This document shows, in pieces, positions 31,401 to 44,201 of a DNA stretch of 64,000 nt. The stretch is from Petunia secreta (taxonomy: Eukaryota > Streptophyta > Magnoliopsida > Solanales > Solanaceae), in the NCBI GenBank assembly GCA_029990175.1, contig JARKIP010000005.1, forward strand, positions 31,257,501 to 31,321,500, given 5' to 3'. Position 1 is the stretch's first letter. Every line of letters starts with the position of its first letter. Below the pieces are notes generated by a model. The model did no database searches. It was not told the DNA's origin and saw only the letters and a program-made list of their open reading frames with translations. A program made the position numbers and the translations under genes.

Positions 31401-34400
31401 AAAATATGACGACAAGCCACGTCAGGCTTAAAATATGACGACTAGCCACGTTAGTCTTAAAATACGACGACTAGCCACGTCGGGCTTAAAATATGACGAC
31501 GAGCCTTGTCAGGCTTAGAATATGACGAGTAGCCACGTCAGGCTTAAAATATGACGACGAGCCTCGTTAAGCTTAAATTATGACGACTAGCCTCGTCAGG
31601 CTTAAAATATGATGACGACTAGCCTCGTAGGTCTTAAAATATGACGACTAGCTACACCAAGCTTAAAATACTACGACTACCAATGTCAGGCTTAAAATAT
31701 GACGACGAGCCTCGTTAGGCTTAGAATATAATAACTATACTCGTCAGGCTTAAAATATGATGACGACTAGCCAAGCCAGACTGAAAATATGACGACAAGC
31801 CTCGTCAGTCTTAAAATATGACGACAAGCCTCGTCAGGCTTAAAATATGACGACAAGCCTCGCTAGGCTTAAAAAATGACGACGAGCCTCGTCAGGCTTA
31901 GAATATGACTACGAGACTCGTCAGGCTTAGAATATGACGAGTAGCCATGTCGGGCATAAAATATATTGAGGAGCCTCGTTAAGATTAGACTATTGCGACT
32001 AGCCTCGTCAGGCTTAAATTATGATGACGACTAGCCAAGTCAGGCTTAAAATATGATGACTAGCCTCGTCAGCCTTAAAATATGACGACTAGCCACGTCT
32101 CGCTTAAAATATGATGACTAGCCACGTCAGGCTTAAAATATGACGACTAGCCTTGTTAGGCTTAAAATATGACGACTAGTCTCGTCACGCTTAAAATACG
32201 ACGACTAGCCACGTCAGGCTTAAAATATGACGACTAGCCATCTCAGGCTTAAAATATGACGACTAGCCTTGTCAAACTTAAAATATGACGACTAGCCACA
32301 TCAGGCTTAAAATCTGACGACAAGCCTCGTCAGGCTTAAAATATAACGAAAAGTCACATCAGGTTTAAAATATGACAACTAGCCACGTTTGACTTAAAAT
32401 ATGACGACTAGCCAAGTCAGGTTTAAAATATGACGACTCCCTCGTCAGGCTTAAAATATGACGACAAGCCTCGTCAGGCTTAAAATATGACGACAAGCCT
32501 CGTCAGGCTTAAAATATGACAACTTACGACATCAGGCTTAAAATATGACGACTAGCCACATCAGTCTTAAAATATGACGACGAGCCTCGTATTGCTTAGA
32601 ATATGACGAGTAGCCACGTCTGGCATATAATATGATGAGCCTCGTTAAGCTTAGACTATGGCGACTAGCCTCGTCATGCTTAAAATATGATGACGACTAG
32701 CCAAGTCAGGCTTAAAATATGATGACTAGCCTCGTCAGCCTCAAAATATGACGACTAGCCACATCAAGCTTAAAATATGACGACTAGCCATGCCATGCTT
32801 AAAAATTGGCAACTAGCCTCGTTAGGCTTAAAATATGACGACTAGCAACTTCAGGCTTAAAATATGTCGACTAGCCTGTCAGGCTTAAATGGCTAGTCTC
32901 ATCAGGCTTAAAATATGACGACAAGCCTCATCAGGCTTAAAATTTGACGACTAGCCTCGTTAAGCTTAGAATATGACGACTAGCCTCGTCAGGCTTAAAT
33001 ATGATTACGAAGAGCCAAGTCAGGCTTAAAATATGACGACTAGCCTCGTCAGGCTTAAAATATGACGACTAGCCTCGTCAGACTTATAATATGACGAGTA
33101 GTCTCGTCCAGCTTAAAATATGACAACTAGCCACGTCAGGCTTAAAATATGACGACTAGCCTCGTTAGGCTTAAAATATGACGAGTAGTCTCGTCACGCT
33201 TAAAATACGATGACTAGCCAAATTTGACGGCTAGTCTCATTACGCTTAAAATACGACGACTAGCCAAATATGACGACTAGCCATGTCAGGCTTAAAATAT
33301 GACGACTAGCCTCGTCAAACTTAAACTATGACGACTAGCCACATCAGGCTTAAAATATGACGACAAGCCTCGTCAGACTTAAAATATGACGACAAGCCAC
33401 ATCAGGCTTAAAATATGACAACTCGCCACGTTAGACTTAAAATACGATGACTAGCCACGTCAGGCTTAAAATATGACGACGAGCCTTGTCAGGCTTAGAA
33501 TATGACGAGTAGCTACGTCAGGCTTAAAATATGACGACGAGCCTTGTTAAGCTTAGAATATGACGACTAGCCTCGTCAAACATAAAATATGATGACGACT
33601 AGCCAAGTCAGGCTTAAAATATGACGACTAGCCTCGTCAGGCTTAAAATATGACAACTAGCTACACCAAGCTTAAAATATGATGACTAGCAATGTCAGGC
33701 TTAAATTATGACGACGAGCCTCGTTAAGCTTAGAATATGACGACTTGCCTCGTCAAACTTAAAATATGATGTCGACTAGCCAAGTCAGGCTTAAAATATG
33801 ACGACAAGCCTCGTCAGGCTTAAAATATGACAACTTACGACGTCAGGCTTAAAATATGACGACTAGCCACGTCAGTCTTAAAATATGACGACGAGTCTTG
33901 TCAGGCTTAGAATATGACGAGTAGCCACGTCAGGCTTAAAATATGATGACGAGCCTCCTTAAGCTTAGAATATGACGACTAGCCTCGTCAAACTTAAAAT
34001 ATGATGACGACTAGCTAAGTCAGGCTTAAAATTTGACGACTAGCCTCGTCAGGCTTAAAATAAGACGACTAGCTACACCAAGCTTAAAATATGACGACTA
34101 GCAATGTCAGGCTTAAAATATGACGACGAGCCTCGTTAAGCTTAGAATACGACAACTAGCCTCGTCAAACTTAAAATATGATGACGACTAGCCAACTCAG
34201 GTTTAAAATATGACGACTAGCCTCGTCAGGCTTAAAATATGACGACAAGCCTCGTCAGGCTTAAAATATGACAACTTACGACTAGCCACGTCAGTCTTAA
34301 AATATGACGACGATCCTCGTCAGGCTTAGAATATGACGAGTAGCCACGTCTGTCATAAAATATGATGAGGAGCCTCGTTAAGCTTAGACTATGGCGACTA

Positions 34401-35184
34401 GCTTCGTCAGGCTTAAAATATGATGACGACTAGCCAAGTCAGGCTTAAAATATGATGACTAGCCTCGTCAGCCTTAAAATAGGACGACTAGTCACATCAA
34501 GCTTAAAATATGACGACTAGCCATGCCTTGCTTAAAATATGATGACTTGCCTCGTTAGGCTTAAAATATGACGACTAGTGACGTCAGGCTTAAAATACGA
34601 CAACTAGCCTGTCAGGCTTAAATGACTAGCCTCGTCAGGTTTAAAATATGATGACAAGCCTCATCAGGCTTAAAATATGAAGACCAGCCTCATTAAGCGT
34701 AGAATATGATGACTAGCCTCGTCTGGCTTAAAATATGATTACGACTAGCCAAGTCAGGCTTAAAATATGACGACTAGCATCGTCAGGCTAAAAATATGAC
34801 GACTAGCTACACCAAGCTATGAATATGACGACTAGCCTCGTCGGGCTTAAAATATGACGACTAGCCTCGCCAGGCTTATAATATGACGACTAGCCTCGTC
34901 CAGCTTAAAATATGACGACTAGCCACGTCAGGCTTAAAATATGACGACTAGCCACTTTAGGTTTAAAATATGATGACTAGTCTCATCACGCTTAAAATAC
35001 GACGACTAGCCAAATATGACGGCTAGTCTCATTACGCTTAAAATACGACGACTAGCAAAATATGACGGCTAGCCATGTCAGGCTTAAAATATGAAGACTA
35101 GCCTCATCAAACTTAAACTATGACGACTAGCCACATCAGGCTTAAAATATGACGACAAGCCTCGTCAGGCTTAAAATATGACGA
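25483..35184. repeat. Satellite array, segment 3, including an uninterrupted higher-order block
   Basis: 9.7 kb of the 29-bp satellite. 25483-27563 completes the first 7.8-kb block begun at 6845. 27564-35184 is the second copy of that block. Aligned landmarks are about 7.82-7.84 kb apart once B and C are removed. The second copy carries empty sites for A (27564-27568), B (32068-32072) and C (33304-33308). The site matching D's left edge (27361) is unoccupied in the first copy. No coding potential. Confidence 0.95.
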
Positions 35185-36009
35185 TGATAAGAATAAAAAT
35201 GCGGAAAAGTAAAAGATAAAAGCGAGACGTAACTCGTACGATAATCTCAAGTAGCAACGGAGAACTTGTTCCGTTACACCCCGAGAGAATGACAAGAACA
35301 CCTACACTAGGCAACTACCCTCGAGCTAACATGAGCACGCAAGTAGAATGATCGGGGGGGATTGGAATTCATCTAGGTCCGCTAGAGGAAGAACAAGTCC
35401 CATCAAGGTTTCATTCATTCAATCAAAGAGTTCAACTCTCAACACAAGTGTTTGTTTAATCATCAAAGTTAGCTAATGATTTGAAGAGGCTAAGTGAAGT
35501 ATTTATAGGCTTCACTTAGGTCGAAATAAAAGGTCTAAAATACCCCCAAAGTGGGTTAAAACAAATAAGGCCACGCAGGGCTAAAGTTGGAAGTTCAAGC
35601 AAAAGTCATTAAAAATCCCGCATGTGGGTCACAGGGGTAGGCGGTCCGCCTAGTAGGGGGAGGCGGCCGCCTAGTGACTGGCAAGCCTCTGGATTTCCTG
35701 AGGCGCTCCGCCTCTTAAGCTGGGCGCTCCGCCTCCTGACTTCTAGTTCTCTGGATTTTGGGAGGCGCCCCGCCTCAGCTGGGAGGCGCTCCGCCTTGAT
35801 CTGAAGCCCCTTGAGATGTCTCATTTTGTGCCTCTTGAGCCTCACCAAGCGTCCTAGAAGTTCCTCCATCCATGGCACACCAAAGCATGGTCTTCAAGTT
35901 GCTCTCGGGGCCTCCTTCCATACCCTTCCATATCAAGTGAAGATGGGTATCTTGGATCAACTTGGCTTGACTCCGAGTGAAGGGTCTTGAGGGGGTTTGG
36001 GTCTTATCA
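35185..36009 (-). repeat. 3' LTR of element D
   Basis: 825 bp with ends TGATAAG/CTTATCA. TATAAATA is the complement of 35500-35507. Six to seven GC-rich palindromes (GGCGGTCCGCC, GGCGGCCGCC, GGCGCTCCGCC, GGCGCCCCGCC) lie at about 35638-35797. Its inner part encodes the pol C-terminal tail, with PFTRSQAKLI, down to 35775 or beyond. No partner LTR is present. Confidence 0.9.
35638..35797. repeat. GC-rich palindrome cluster in D LTR
   Basis: The same motif class as in B and Z, with the arms GGCG/CGCC kept and the centre changed. This links D, B and Z as one lineage apart from A/C/E. Confidence 0.8.
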
Positions 36010-36224
36010 TCCTCGCCTTCTTGAGAGGATTTCGTCCTCGAAATCGAAGCATCATCCACAACCTCTTCATCATCATGCACGACCTCTTCATTACCTACAT
36101 CCAAAGGAACCAAGTCACAAACATTGAAAGTATTAGAAACTTGATACTCACTTGGCAAGTCGACCACATAGGCATTGTTGTTTATCTTCGAGAGCACTCG
36201 GAATGGTCCATCTCCCCGGGGTGC
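36010..36224 (-). pseudogene. pol: D integrase C-terminal fragment (left of E)
   Basis: Encodes the RGDGPF, INNNAYVVDLP, NTFNVCDLVP and SSQEGEDD parts of the D integrase tail, with the PPT at 36010-36022 (complement of TCCTCGCCTTCTT). It is separated from the rest of pol by E at the GGTGC target site (36220-36224). Confidence 0.9.
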
Positions 36225-36976
36225 TGGTGCAATGCAATTCCCGAAGGGGTTGCTAGCACAAACGCGGAAGAACAAACAAGAAGATAAAGATAGAAGCAAG
36301 ACAAAACTTGCTTCTTTCGAAAGAACAGTGAGGAACTTGTCTCAAAGCTCAATCAAAAGGGATGCAAGGATCACCTATACTATGCAACAATCCTCAAGAG
36401 AACATTGCCTCTTGCAAACTGAATGATCAAGAGGAATGTTCAATCGGACTAACCGAAAGCCACAAGTCCTTAAAAGCCCTCACCGGGGTTTTGCTCACGA
36501 CGGAGACAAGAAGAAATGTGCTCGGCACTTTCATTCAATTCATTAATATTCAAAAACTCGCTCCTTACAATGAAAGGAAACAGTGTTTATATAGGAAATA
36601 CTAAGGGTAAACTAGTAAATAGGTCACAGTTGACCAATAGAAATAAGCCACGCAGGGCTGAGTTAAAATGTGTTCGGCAGACTTTGACTTCGGTAAGCCT
36701 TGGCTTCGGTTCTCGATTGTCTGCTCGAGCACACACTTGTTGCCTTCGGACGCTCAATTGTCTTCGAGCTCGTTGTCCTCGTTCACTTTACCTTCGGGCT
36801 CAAGTCTGAAGATAATGCCTTCGATTCTTGAGCTCGGCCACTCAGCTTCAAAGAAATTGTTTTCCTTCGGCCAGGCTAAGTGAACGTGCACATCGTGCAG
36901 CAGCTTGGCTTGGCTTCTTGTCATCGGTCTCCTCGGTGGATCGATCACTTGATCAGCACGTGATCGGGCTGCATCA
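36225..36976 (-). repeat. 3' LTR of element E
   Basis: 752 bp, same family as the LTRs of A and C. Its left flank is the TSD GGTGC; its right side adjoins the PPT at 36977-36989. Confidence 0.95.
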
Positions 36977-39900
36977 TCCTCCCCTTCTTGAGAAGATTTC
37001 GTCCTCGAAATCAAGCCCTCCTCGTCCTCCGAAGTTGGACCTACAACACAAGGAACTAAGTCAGCAACATTAAAGGTGTTGGACACGTTATACTCACCAG
37101 GGAGGTCGATCACGTAGGCATTGTTGTTGATCTTGGTCAACACTTGAAATGGACCATCCCCTCGAGGAGCCAACTTTCCTTTCCTTTGGTTCGGGAAGCG
37201 TTCCTTTCGGAAGTGAACCCAAACCCAATCTCCCTTCTTTAATTCCAACTTTTTACGCCCCTTGTTTTTCTTTAAGGCAACCTTTGCATAGGCCTCCTCG
37301 AGGTTCTTCTTCACCTTTGCATGCAATTCGATCAAGGCAGCTGCTCTTCGAGTACCTTCAAAATCAAGAACAGAATCTCGAGGCAATGGGGTTAAATCAA
37401 GTGGAATCAAAGGATTAAAGCCATACACACATTCAAACGGGGTCATGTTGATCATTCTATGCACCGTTCGATTGTATGCAAACTCCATCATAGGCAAACG
37501 ATCAGCCCAGTTTCCAACCTTCCCTTTGGTCATTGCCCGAAGCAACGATCCCAAGGTTCGGTTAACTACCTCGGTCTGTCCATCAGTCTGAGGATGGTGA
37601 GACGTCGAGAATAGTAGCTTGGTGCCGAGGGCACCCCACAAACACTTCCAAAAATGACTCAAGAACTTCGAGTCTCGATCACTCACAATAGTACGAGGTA
37701 CACCATGCAATTTTAACACATTAGAAACAAACAATGTAGCTACATGCTGTGCATCATCACACTTTTTGCAAGGAATAAAGTGAGCCATTTTTGAAAAACG
37801 GTCAACCACAACGAAGATGCTATCATGTCCTCCCCCCGACCTCGGTAACCCCAAGACAAAGTCCATGGATATATCAACCCAAGGTCGATCAGGCACAGGC
37901 AACGGGGTGTACAATCCATGAGGGTTGGACTTCGATTTTGCTTTCTTGCAAACGAGACAAGCGTTGCAAAGCTTTTCCACATCTCGTCGCATTTTGGGCC
38001 AATGGAACTGCTCGGTCAAGATACCAAGAGTTTTATCGACACCGAAGTGCCCCATTAGTCCACCTGAGTGAGCTTCTCGAACCAAGAGCTCTCTCCACGA
38101 TGACACTGGCACACAAACCCTCCCATTTTTGAAGAGGTAACCATCATGCCACTGATATTTCTCAACCTTTCGGCCACTCAAGATTGCGTCTCGAACACAT
38201 TTCAGCTTGGGATCGTCCTCGTACATCGACTTGATGCTTTCGAATCCCATGAGCCTAGAGGCGAGAGTGGTCGCTAAGGCAAATTTCCTTGATAGCGCAT
38301 CGGCCACAACATTATCTTTTCCCTTTTTGTAATGAATTACATAGGGAAAGCTTTCAATGAATTCAACCCACTTGGCATGTCTTCGATTCAATTTCTCCTG
38401 ACCTCGGAGATGTTTCAAAGATTCATGATCACTTTTGATCACAAACTCTCGAGGCCACAAATAATGCTTTGTCATACGTAGAGTAGTTCAAAGTTGCACC
38501 CTTAAGCTTTTCGCTAAAGTAAGCGATCGGCTTCGAGTCTTGCATCAGCACTCCTCCGATCCCAACTCCAGACGCATCACACTCGACTTCGAATGCTTTG
38601 CCGAAATCAGGGAGTTGCAACAACGGGGCAGAACAAAGCCTCCGCTTCAACTCTTGGAAGGCCTTCTCTTGGGACTCTCCCCACACAAATGGATTGTCTT
38701 TCTTCACCAGCTCGGTTAAAGGAGCTGCCACGGTGCTAAAGTCGCGAACAAACCTTCGGTAAAAGCTAGCTAAGCCATGGAAGCTATGAACTTGTGATAC
38801 CGAGGTTGGAGTTGGCCAATCTTTGATGGCTTCGACTTTTGATTCGTCGACTTCGACACCATTAGCACTGACAACAAATCCAAGAAAGACTACAGGATCG
38901 ACACCAAAGGCGCATTTCTTGAAGTTGGCATACAACTTCTCTTCTCGAAGCTTTTCAAGTACTTGCCTTAGGTGGTCGACATGTTCATCCACGGTTCTGC
39001 TATAAACAAGTATGTCATCGAAATAGACGACAACAAACTTATTTATGAACGGTTTGAGCACATGGTTCATCAGTAGCATGAATGTGCTCGGTGCATTGGA
39101 TAAGCCAAAAGGCATCACCAACCATTCATAGAGACCGAATTTGGTCTTGAATGCGGTTTTCCACTCGTCCCCGGGTTTCATTCGGATCTGGTGGTAACCG
39201 GACCTGAGGTCTATCTTCGAAAAACATGAAGAACCACTTAACTCATCTAGCATGTCATCTAATCGAGGGATAGGATGACGATACTTTACCGTTATTTTGT
39301 TGACTGCTCGACAGTCAACACACATTCGCCATGTTCCATCCTTCTTCGGGACAAGGATAACAAGAACGATGCAAGGACTCAAGCTCTCACGAATGAGGCC
39401 CTTGTTCAGCAGTTCATCAACCTGCCGTTGGAGCTCTTTGGTGTCATCGGGATTACACCGGTATGCAGGTTTGTTAGGGATTTGAGACCCTGGTACGAAG
39501 TCAATTTGGTGCTCGATTCCTCTCAACGGAGGTAATCCACCTGGCATTTCCTCGGGAAACATGTCCTCGAAGTCCTGCAAAACTTTATGAACAAACAAAG
39601 GCAAAGGGTTATCAATAGAAAAATCATCATTAGAGTTTAGAAGGATACCCTTATGCACGAGGCAAATCATCATCTGACCGTGGTCGTTGCCTCGTAAGAT
39701 CTCACCGGGTTGCATGATTGCACAAATTCCTTTCACTTCGTTCGGTGAGTTTGTCTCTTCGGGCCCCAATTTTGCTCCTATCGGAAGCTTAGCTTTGGCC
39801 GCTTCTTTCAATTCTTTCATCCGTTTATAGTCCTCGGTGACCTGTTTTGGAGACAAGGGTTTGAGCATGAAACTCTTCCCGTCGAGCTTCACAGTGTAAG

Positions 39901-41730
39901 TGTTGGATCTGCCATTGTGAACAACTGTACGATCATACTACCATGGTCGACCCAATAGCAAATGACAAGCTTGCATCGGAACCACATCGAATATCATTTC
40001 ATCTTGATACTCTCCGATTTTGAACTTGATCCCCACTTGTTTGACAACTCTCAATTCTCCACACTCATTCAGCCATTGTAACTTGTAAGGGTGGGGATGC
40101 TTCATCGTAGGTAATCCCATTTGTGAAACCAAAGTTTGGCTCACTACATTGGCACAACTACCAGAATCAATGATCATCGAACACACCTTTCCCCTCACTC
40201 GACATCGGGCATGAAAGAGGTTTTCTCTTTGGTTGTCCTCTTCTTCAAGAGTCATGCAGCTCAAATTCCTTCGAACCACAAGAAACATTTCCGGATGATC
40301 AGCTTCGGCAGCTTCACGATCATCATCAACTTCAGCTCGATCAGTCTCCTCGATAAGTTCCTCCTCGGTGTCACTCGCTTGCTCATGGACGGTTCCATCT
40401 TCGAGCAGAAGCATAACTTTGCGAGTTGGACACTCTTTTGCCATGTGACCATAACCTTTGCATTTGTGACACTGAATATTTGAAGCACTAGGAGAGTTGA
40501 GTTGAACTTTACCTCCCACTTCTCTCGACTGGTTAACGGTCACACCTCTTTCGAAGGGTCTCTTCGAATCTCGAACAGTGTTAACACTTGCTTGGTTTGG
40601 ACTCTTCCATTCTTTACTTCGGTTCAAAGGAGTACAAGTAGTAACTCCTCGATACCGGTTTGCCTTATCGTCCTTCACCAACTTTTCAGCTTCGGTGGCA
40701 GCATCAAACAAATCTTCCAACGTGTGATACACGTGGAGTCTCAACTGCGATGACACATCCCTAGCCAAGCCATTTTTGAATCTGATAATGGCTTGCTCTT
40801 CGTCTTCGACCAGATCAAGATTCAATCGAACCTTTTCAAACTCATCGTGGTACTCTTGGACGGACTTGGACCCTTGCTTTAACTTTGCATTTGAGTTTGC
40901 CTGTACTTGGCACTCAAGTACTTACCATCCATCGCTCTCATCAACTGTGGCCATGTATTGACTACTGGATAGTCATTTCTTCTTCTATGCCTCTTGTCAG
41001 ATTCCCACCATGTTGATGCATAAGCTTCGAACGAAGCAATGGCATGGGCAGCTTTTCTTTCATCGGTCATCTCATTGGTTTCAAAGATGCGCTCCATTTT
41101 AAGCTTCCATTCAAGATACTCGTCGGGATCACTAGTTCCTTTAAAGGGTGGAATAGTGATCTTGACACTGTTCAAGTTTGAGTCTCGAACAGCTCTAGCC
41201 TGTTCGGGAAACTCATCTTCTCGATCATTAGCCTCACGCTCAATATTTCTTTCAACATTTGCGCCTCGGCCTCGACCTCGGAAATTTCCACGTCCTCGGT
41301 GAGCTTGCCTTCGTTGAGCGAATGGCGGCTCACGCTCATATTCGTCCTCAGGAAATTCCTCTTCACCAACCTCCTCGGTAACAGCTCCAAGATCTCTCCG
41401 GGCCACTGGAGGTGGTATTCTCTCTCCTCGGGGAAAGCCCAAGTTTTGATAAGCAGCTTGGGGATTGCCCAAGTTAAGTTCTCTTCGAATTGCTTCACTT
41501 GTCAACTGATGTTGTCGTACAAGCTCAGCATACAGCTCAGGTTTCATCGGAGTGGATTGGCTTGTTCCAGCGCCGGACCCATGCATGGCCACGGACGCAC
41601 TTCCTTGTTCGAGTTGAGTTACTCGAGCACTCACTCCTCTTACATCGGCACTGACACTTTGTATCGCAGCCATGAGATCGGCTAACGACAATTCAGGCTT
41701 TTCAATGCTTTTGCCATCGTTTCCAGCCAT
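36754..41730 (-). pseudogene. gag-pol: E gag-pol, broken
   Basis: The start ATG is kept (41728-41730). Gag N-terminus with an RGRG-rich patch, capsid, CCHC knuckle, protease, RT (YFDDILVYS), RNase H and integrase match C. Breaks: a deletion of about 10 bp near 40880 shifts the frame in gag; CAG to TAG at 39938-39940 just after the LLLGRPW box; a 38-bp deletion near 38467 shifts the frame in RNase H, removing the segment after YDKE. From there to the stop in the LTR the integrase frame is open (about 570 codons) with SDRD and DGQTE intact. Not functional as a whole. Confidence 0.92.
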
Positions 41731-42611
41731 CGTACCTGCACAAGTCAAAGATCAATCAAATGTTAGGGTTAGAAATCACCTCACACACTCCCTCACCTTT
41801 GATAGGTGGCACTCGGGTCCACTCAATTTATGGGTTCGGTTTTTGATCACTCAAGGACTTGTTAACAGTGGCTCGTCTGATTGATCGGTCCTCTAAGGTC
41901 CTTCAAGTTCGACAATAGTCACTGCCTCTTCGGGAAGAGTGACGTGATGTTCGACTCGATGGAACGGATGCTTTTTAACTGAGCTCGGGGAGTCAAGAGA
42001 ATTTCTACGAAAGTTTGGACTTCGGTCACCCCTTCGCACGAATTCTTATCAGCTTAACAGAGTTAGTACGACCTTGAGTAGGACAATTACTCAAAAGATC
42101 CACCAACTAGAATTTTGACACGAAAGAAAGTGAGAACCTAGGAGAATCTACCCTTTTGATTCCCTTTTGGAATCTTTTTCGATCACACCCACTCCTGTCC
42201 GTACAAGAGTGGTCCCTCCTTGGTACGGATAGGGTTTTACCTTATCCACTTTCCTTTTTCAGCCGACAATTTTCACCTGGGGCTTTGATGTTAAAATTTT
42301 AACCCCTTTCTTCTTCAATGGAACAGTGACCTTGCTCCGGCGTACGGACACAACAACTTCGGTTCACTGACCACGAAATTCAACAGATCTGAGTTGCTCT
42401 TTCAACTCCGGTTCTAAACAACAACGGAGGAAATCAAACGAAGTTCTTCGAGATAAGATCCAGCTCGTTCGAGTCGTACACTGTTACGATTTGTAACAAG
42501 TTTCCGGCGTACGGACTTCGATTTAAACTCAGAACTTCGATTCTTAAGCTACAAACAAACCCAAATCACTCAAGAACCACCAATCTTCACCGGTTTCTTC
42601 CAAACACAGTG
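41731..42611 (-). other. Truncated 5' leader of element E
   Basis: Matches the C leader up to the sequence ACACAGTGGGG, then ends. About 100 bp of leader and the PBS are missing compared with C. Confidence 0.85.
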
Positions 42612-43229
42612 GGGATGCAAGGATCACCTATACTATGCAACAATCCTCAAGAGAACATTGCCTCTTGCAAACTGAATGATCAAGAGGAATGTTCAATCGG
42701 ACTAACCGAAAGCCACAAGTCCTTAAAAGCCCTCACCGGGGTTTTGCTCACGACGGAGACAAGAAGAAATGTGCTCGGCACTTTCATTCAATTCATTAAT
42801 ATTCAAAAACTCGCTCCTTACAATGAAAGGAAACAGTGTTTATATAGGAAATACTAAGGGTAAACTAGTAAATAGGTCACAGTTGACCAATAGAAATAAG
42901 CCACGCAGGGCTGAGTTAAAATGTGTTCGGCAGACTTTGACTTCGGTAAGCCTTGGCTTCGGTTCTCGATTGTCTGCTCGAGCACACACTTGTTGCCTTC
43001 AGACGCTCAATTGTCTTCGAGCTCGTTGTCCTCGTTCACTTTGCCTTCGGGCTCAAGTCTGAAGATAATGCCTTCGATTCTTGAGCTCGGCCACTCAGCT
43101 TCAGAGCAATTGTTTTCCTTCGGCCAGGCTAAGTGAACGTGCACATCGTGCAGCAGCTTGGCTTGGCTTCTTGTCATCGGTCTCCTCGGTGGATCGATCA
43201 CTTGATCAGCACGTGATCGGGCTGCATCA
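42612..43229 (-). repeat. Truncated third LTR inside E
   Basis: Matches 36359-36976 of the E 3' LTR and lacks its outer 134 bp. The junction with the leader shares GGG, which suggests a deletion at microhomology. Confidence 0.9.
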
Positions 43230-43444
43230 TCCTCCCCTTCTTGAGAAGATTTCGTCCTCGAAATCGAAGCATCATCCACAACCTCTTCATCATCATGCAC
43301 GACCTCTTCATTACCTACATCCAAAGGAACCAAGTCACAAACATTGAAAGTATTAGAAACTTGATACTCACTTGGCAAGTCGACCACATAGGCATTGTTG
43401 TTTATCTTCGAGAGCACTCGGAATGGTCCATCTCCCCGGGGTGC
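43230..43444 (-). pseudogene. Second copy of the D integrase tail, with chimeric PPT
   Basis: Duplicate of 36010-36224 at a distance of 7220 bp. The first ~30 bases carry the E-type variants (TCCTCCCC, GAGAAGAT). The sequence then switches to the D type (GAAGCATCATCC) within the shared stretch that encodes SRTKSSQEGEDD. This indicates recombination between E and D at the conserved PPT region. Confidence 0.88.
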
Positions 43445-44196
43445 TGGTGCAATGCAATTCCCGAAGGGGTTGCTAGCACAAACGTGGAAGAACAAACAAG
43501 AAGATAAAGATAGAAGCAAGACAAAACTTGCTTCTTTCGAAAGAACAGTGAGGAACTTGTCTCAAAGCTCAATCAAAAGGGATGCAAGGATCACCTATAC
43601 TATGCAACAATCCTCAAGAGAACATTGCCTCTTGCAAACTGAATGATCAAGAGGAATGTTCAATCGGACTAACCGAAAGCCACAAGTCCTTAAAAGCCCT
43701 CACCGGGGTTTTGCTCACGACGGAGACAAGAAGAAATGTGCTCGGCACTTTCATTCAATTCATTAATATTCAAAAACTCGCTCCTTACAATGAAAGGAAA
43801 CAGTGTTTATATAGGAAATACTAAGGGTAAACTAGTAAATAGGTCACAGTTGACCAATAGAAATAAGCCACGCAGGGCTGAGTTAAAATGTGTTCGGCAG
43901 ACTTTGACTTCGGTAAGCCTTGGCTTCGGTTCTCGATTGTCTGCTCGAGCACACACTTGTTGCCTTCGGACGCTCAATTGTCTTCGAGCTCGTTGTCCTT
44001 GTTCACTTTGCCTTCGGGCTCAAGTCTGAAGATAATGCCTTCGATTCTTGAGCTCGGCCACTCAGCTTCAGAGCAATTGTTTTCCTTCGGCCAGGCTAAG
44101 TGAACGTGCACATCGTGCAGCAGCTTGGCTTGGCTTCTTGTCATCGGTCTCCTCGGTGGATCGATCACTTGATCAACACGTGATCGGGCTGCATCA
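43445..44196 (-). repeat. Full LTR at the right end of E
   Basis: 752 bp, near-identical to 36225-36976, followed by TSD GGTGC and the resumption of D pol at CAACTTCCC. Confidence 0.95.
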
Positions 44197-44201
44197 GGTG
44201 C

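Larger units (their letters stand above)
36225..44196 (-). mobile_element. Element E: nested A/C-family element, rearranged
   Basis: Outer boundaries are full LTRs (36225-36976 and 43445-44196, 752 bp each) flanked by TSD GGTGC (36220-36224 and 44197-44201), which marks one original insertion into D. Inside, the 5' part is scrambled: the leader stops at about 42611 and joins a truncated third LTR (42612-43229), followed by a chimeric PPT and a second copy of the D tail (43230-43444). The PBS is lost. Pol has several disabling changes. Confidence 0.9.

Noticed and set aside
35775..36299. A 174-codon frame joining D tail sequence to E LTR sequence
   Set aside because: Its start lies in the inserted E LTR; only the part below 36225 is genuine D integrase tail. 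The frame at 43007-43519 is the same kind of fusion.
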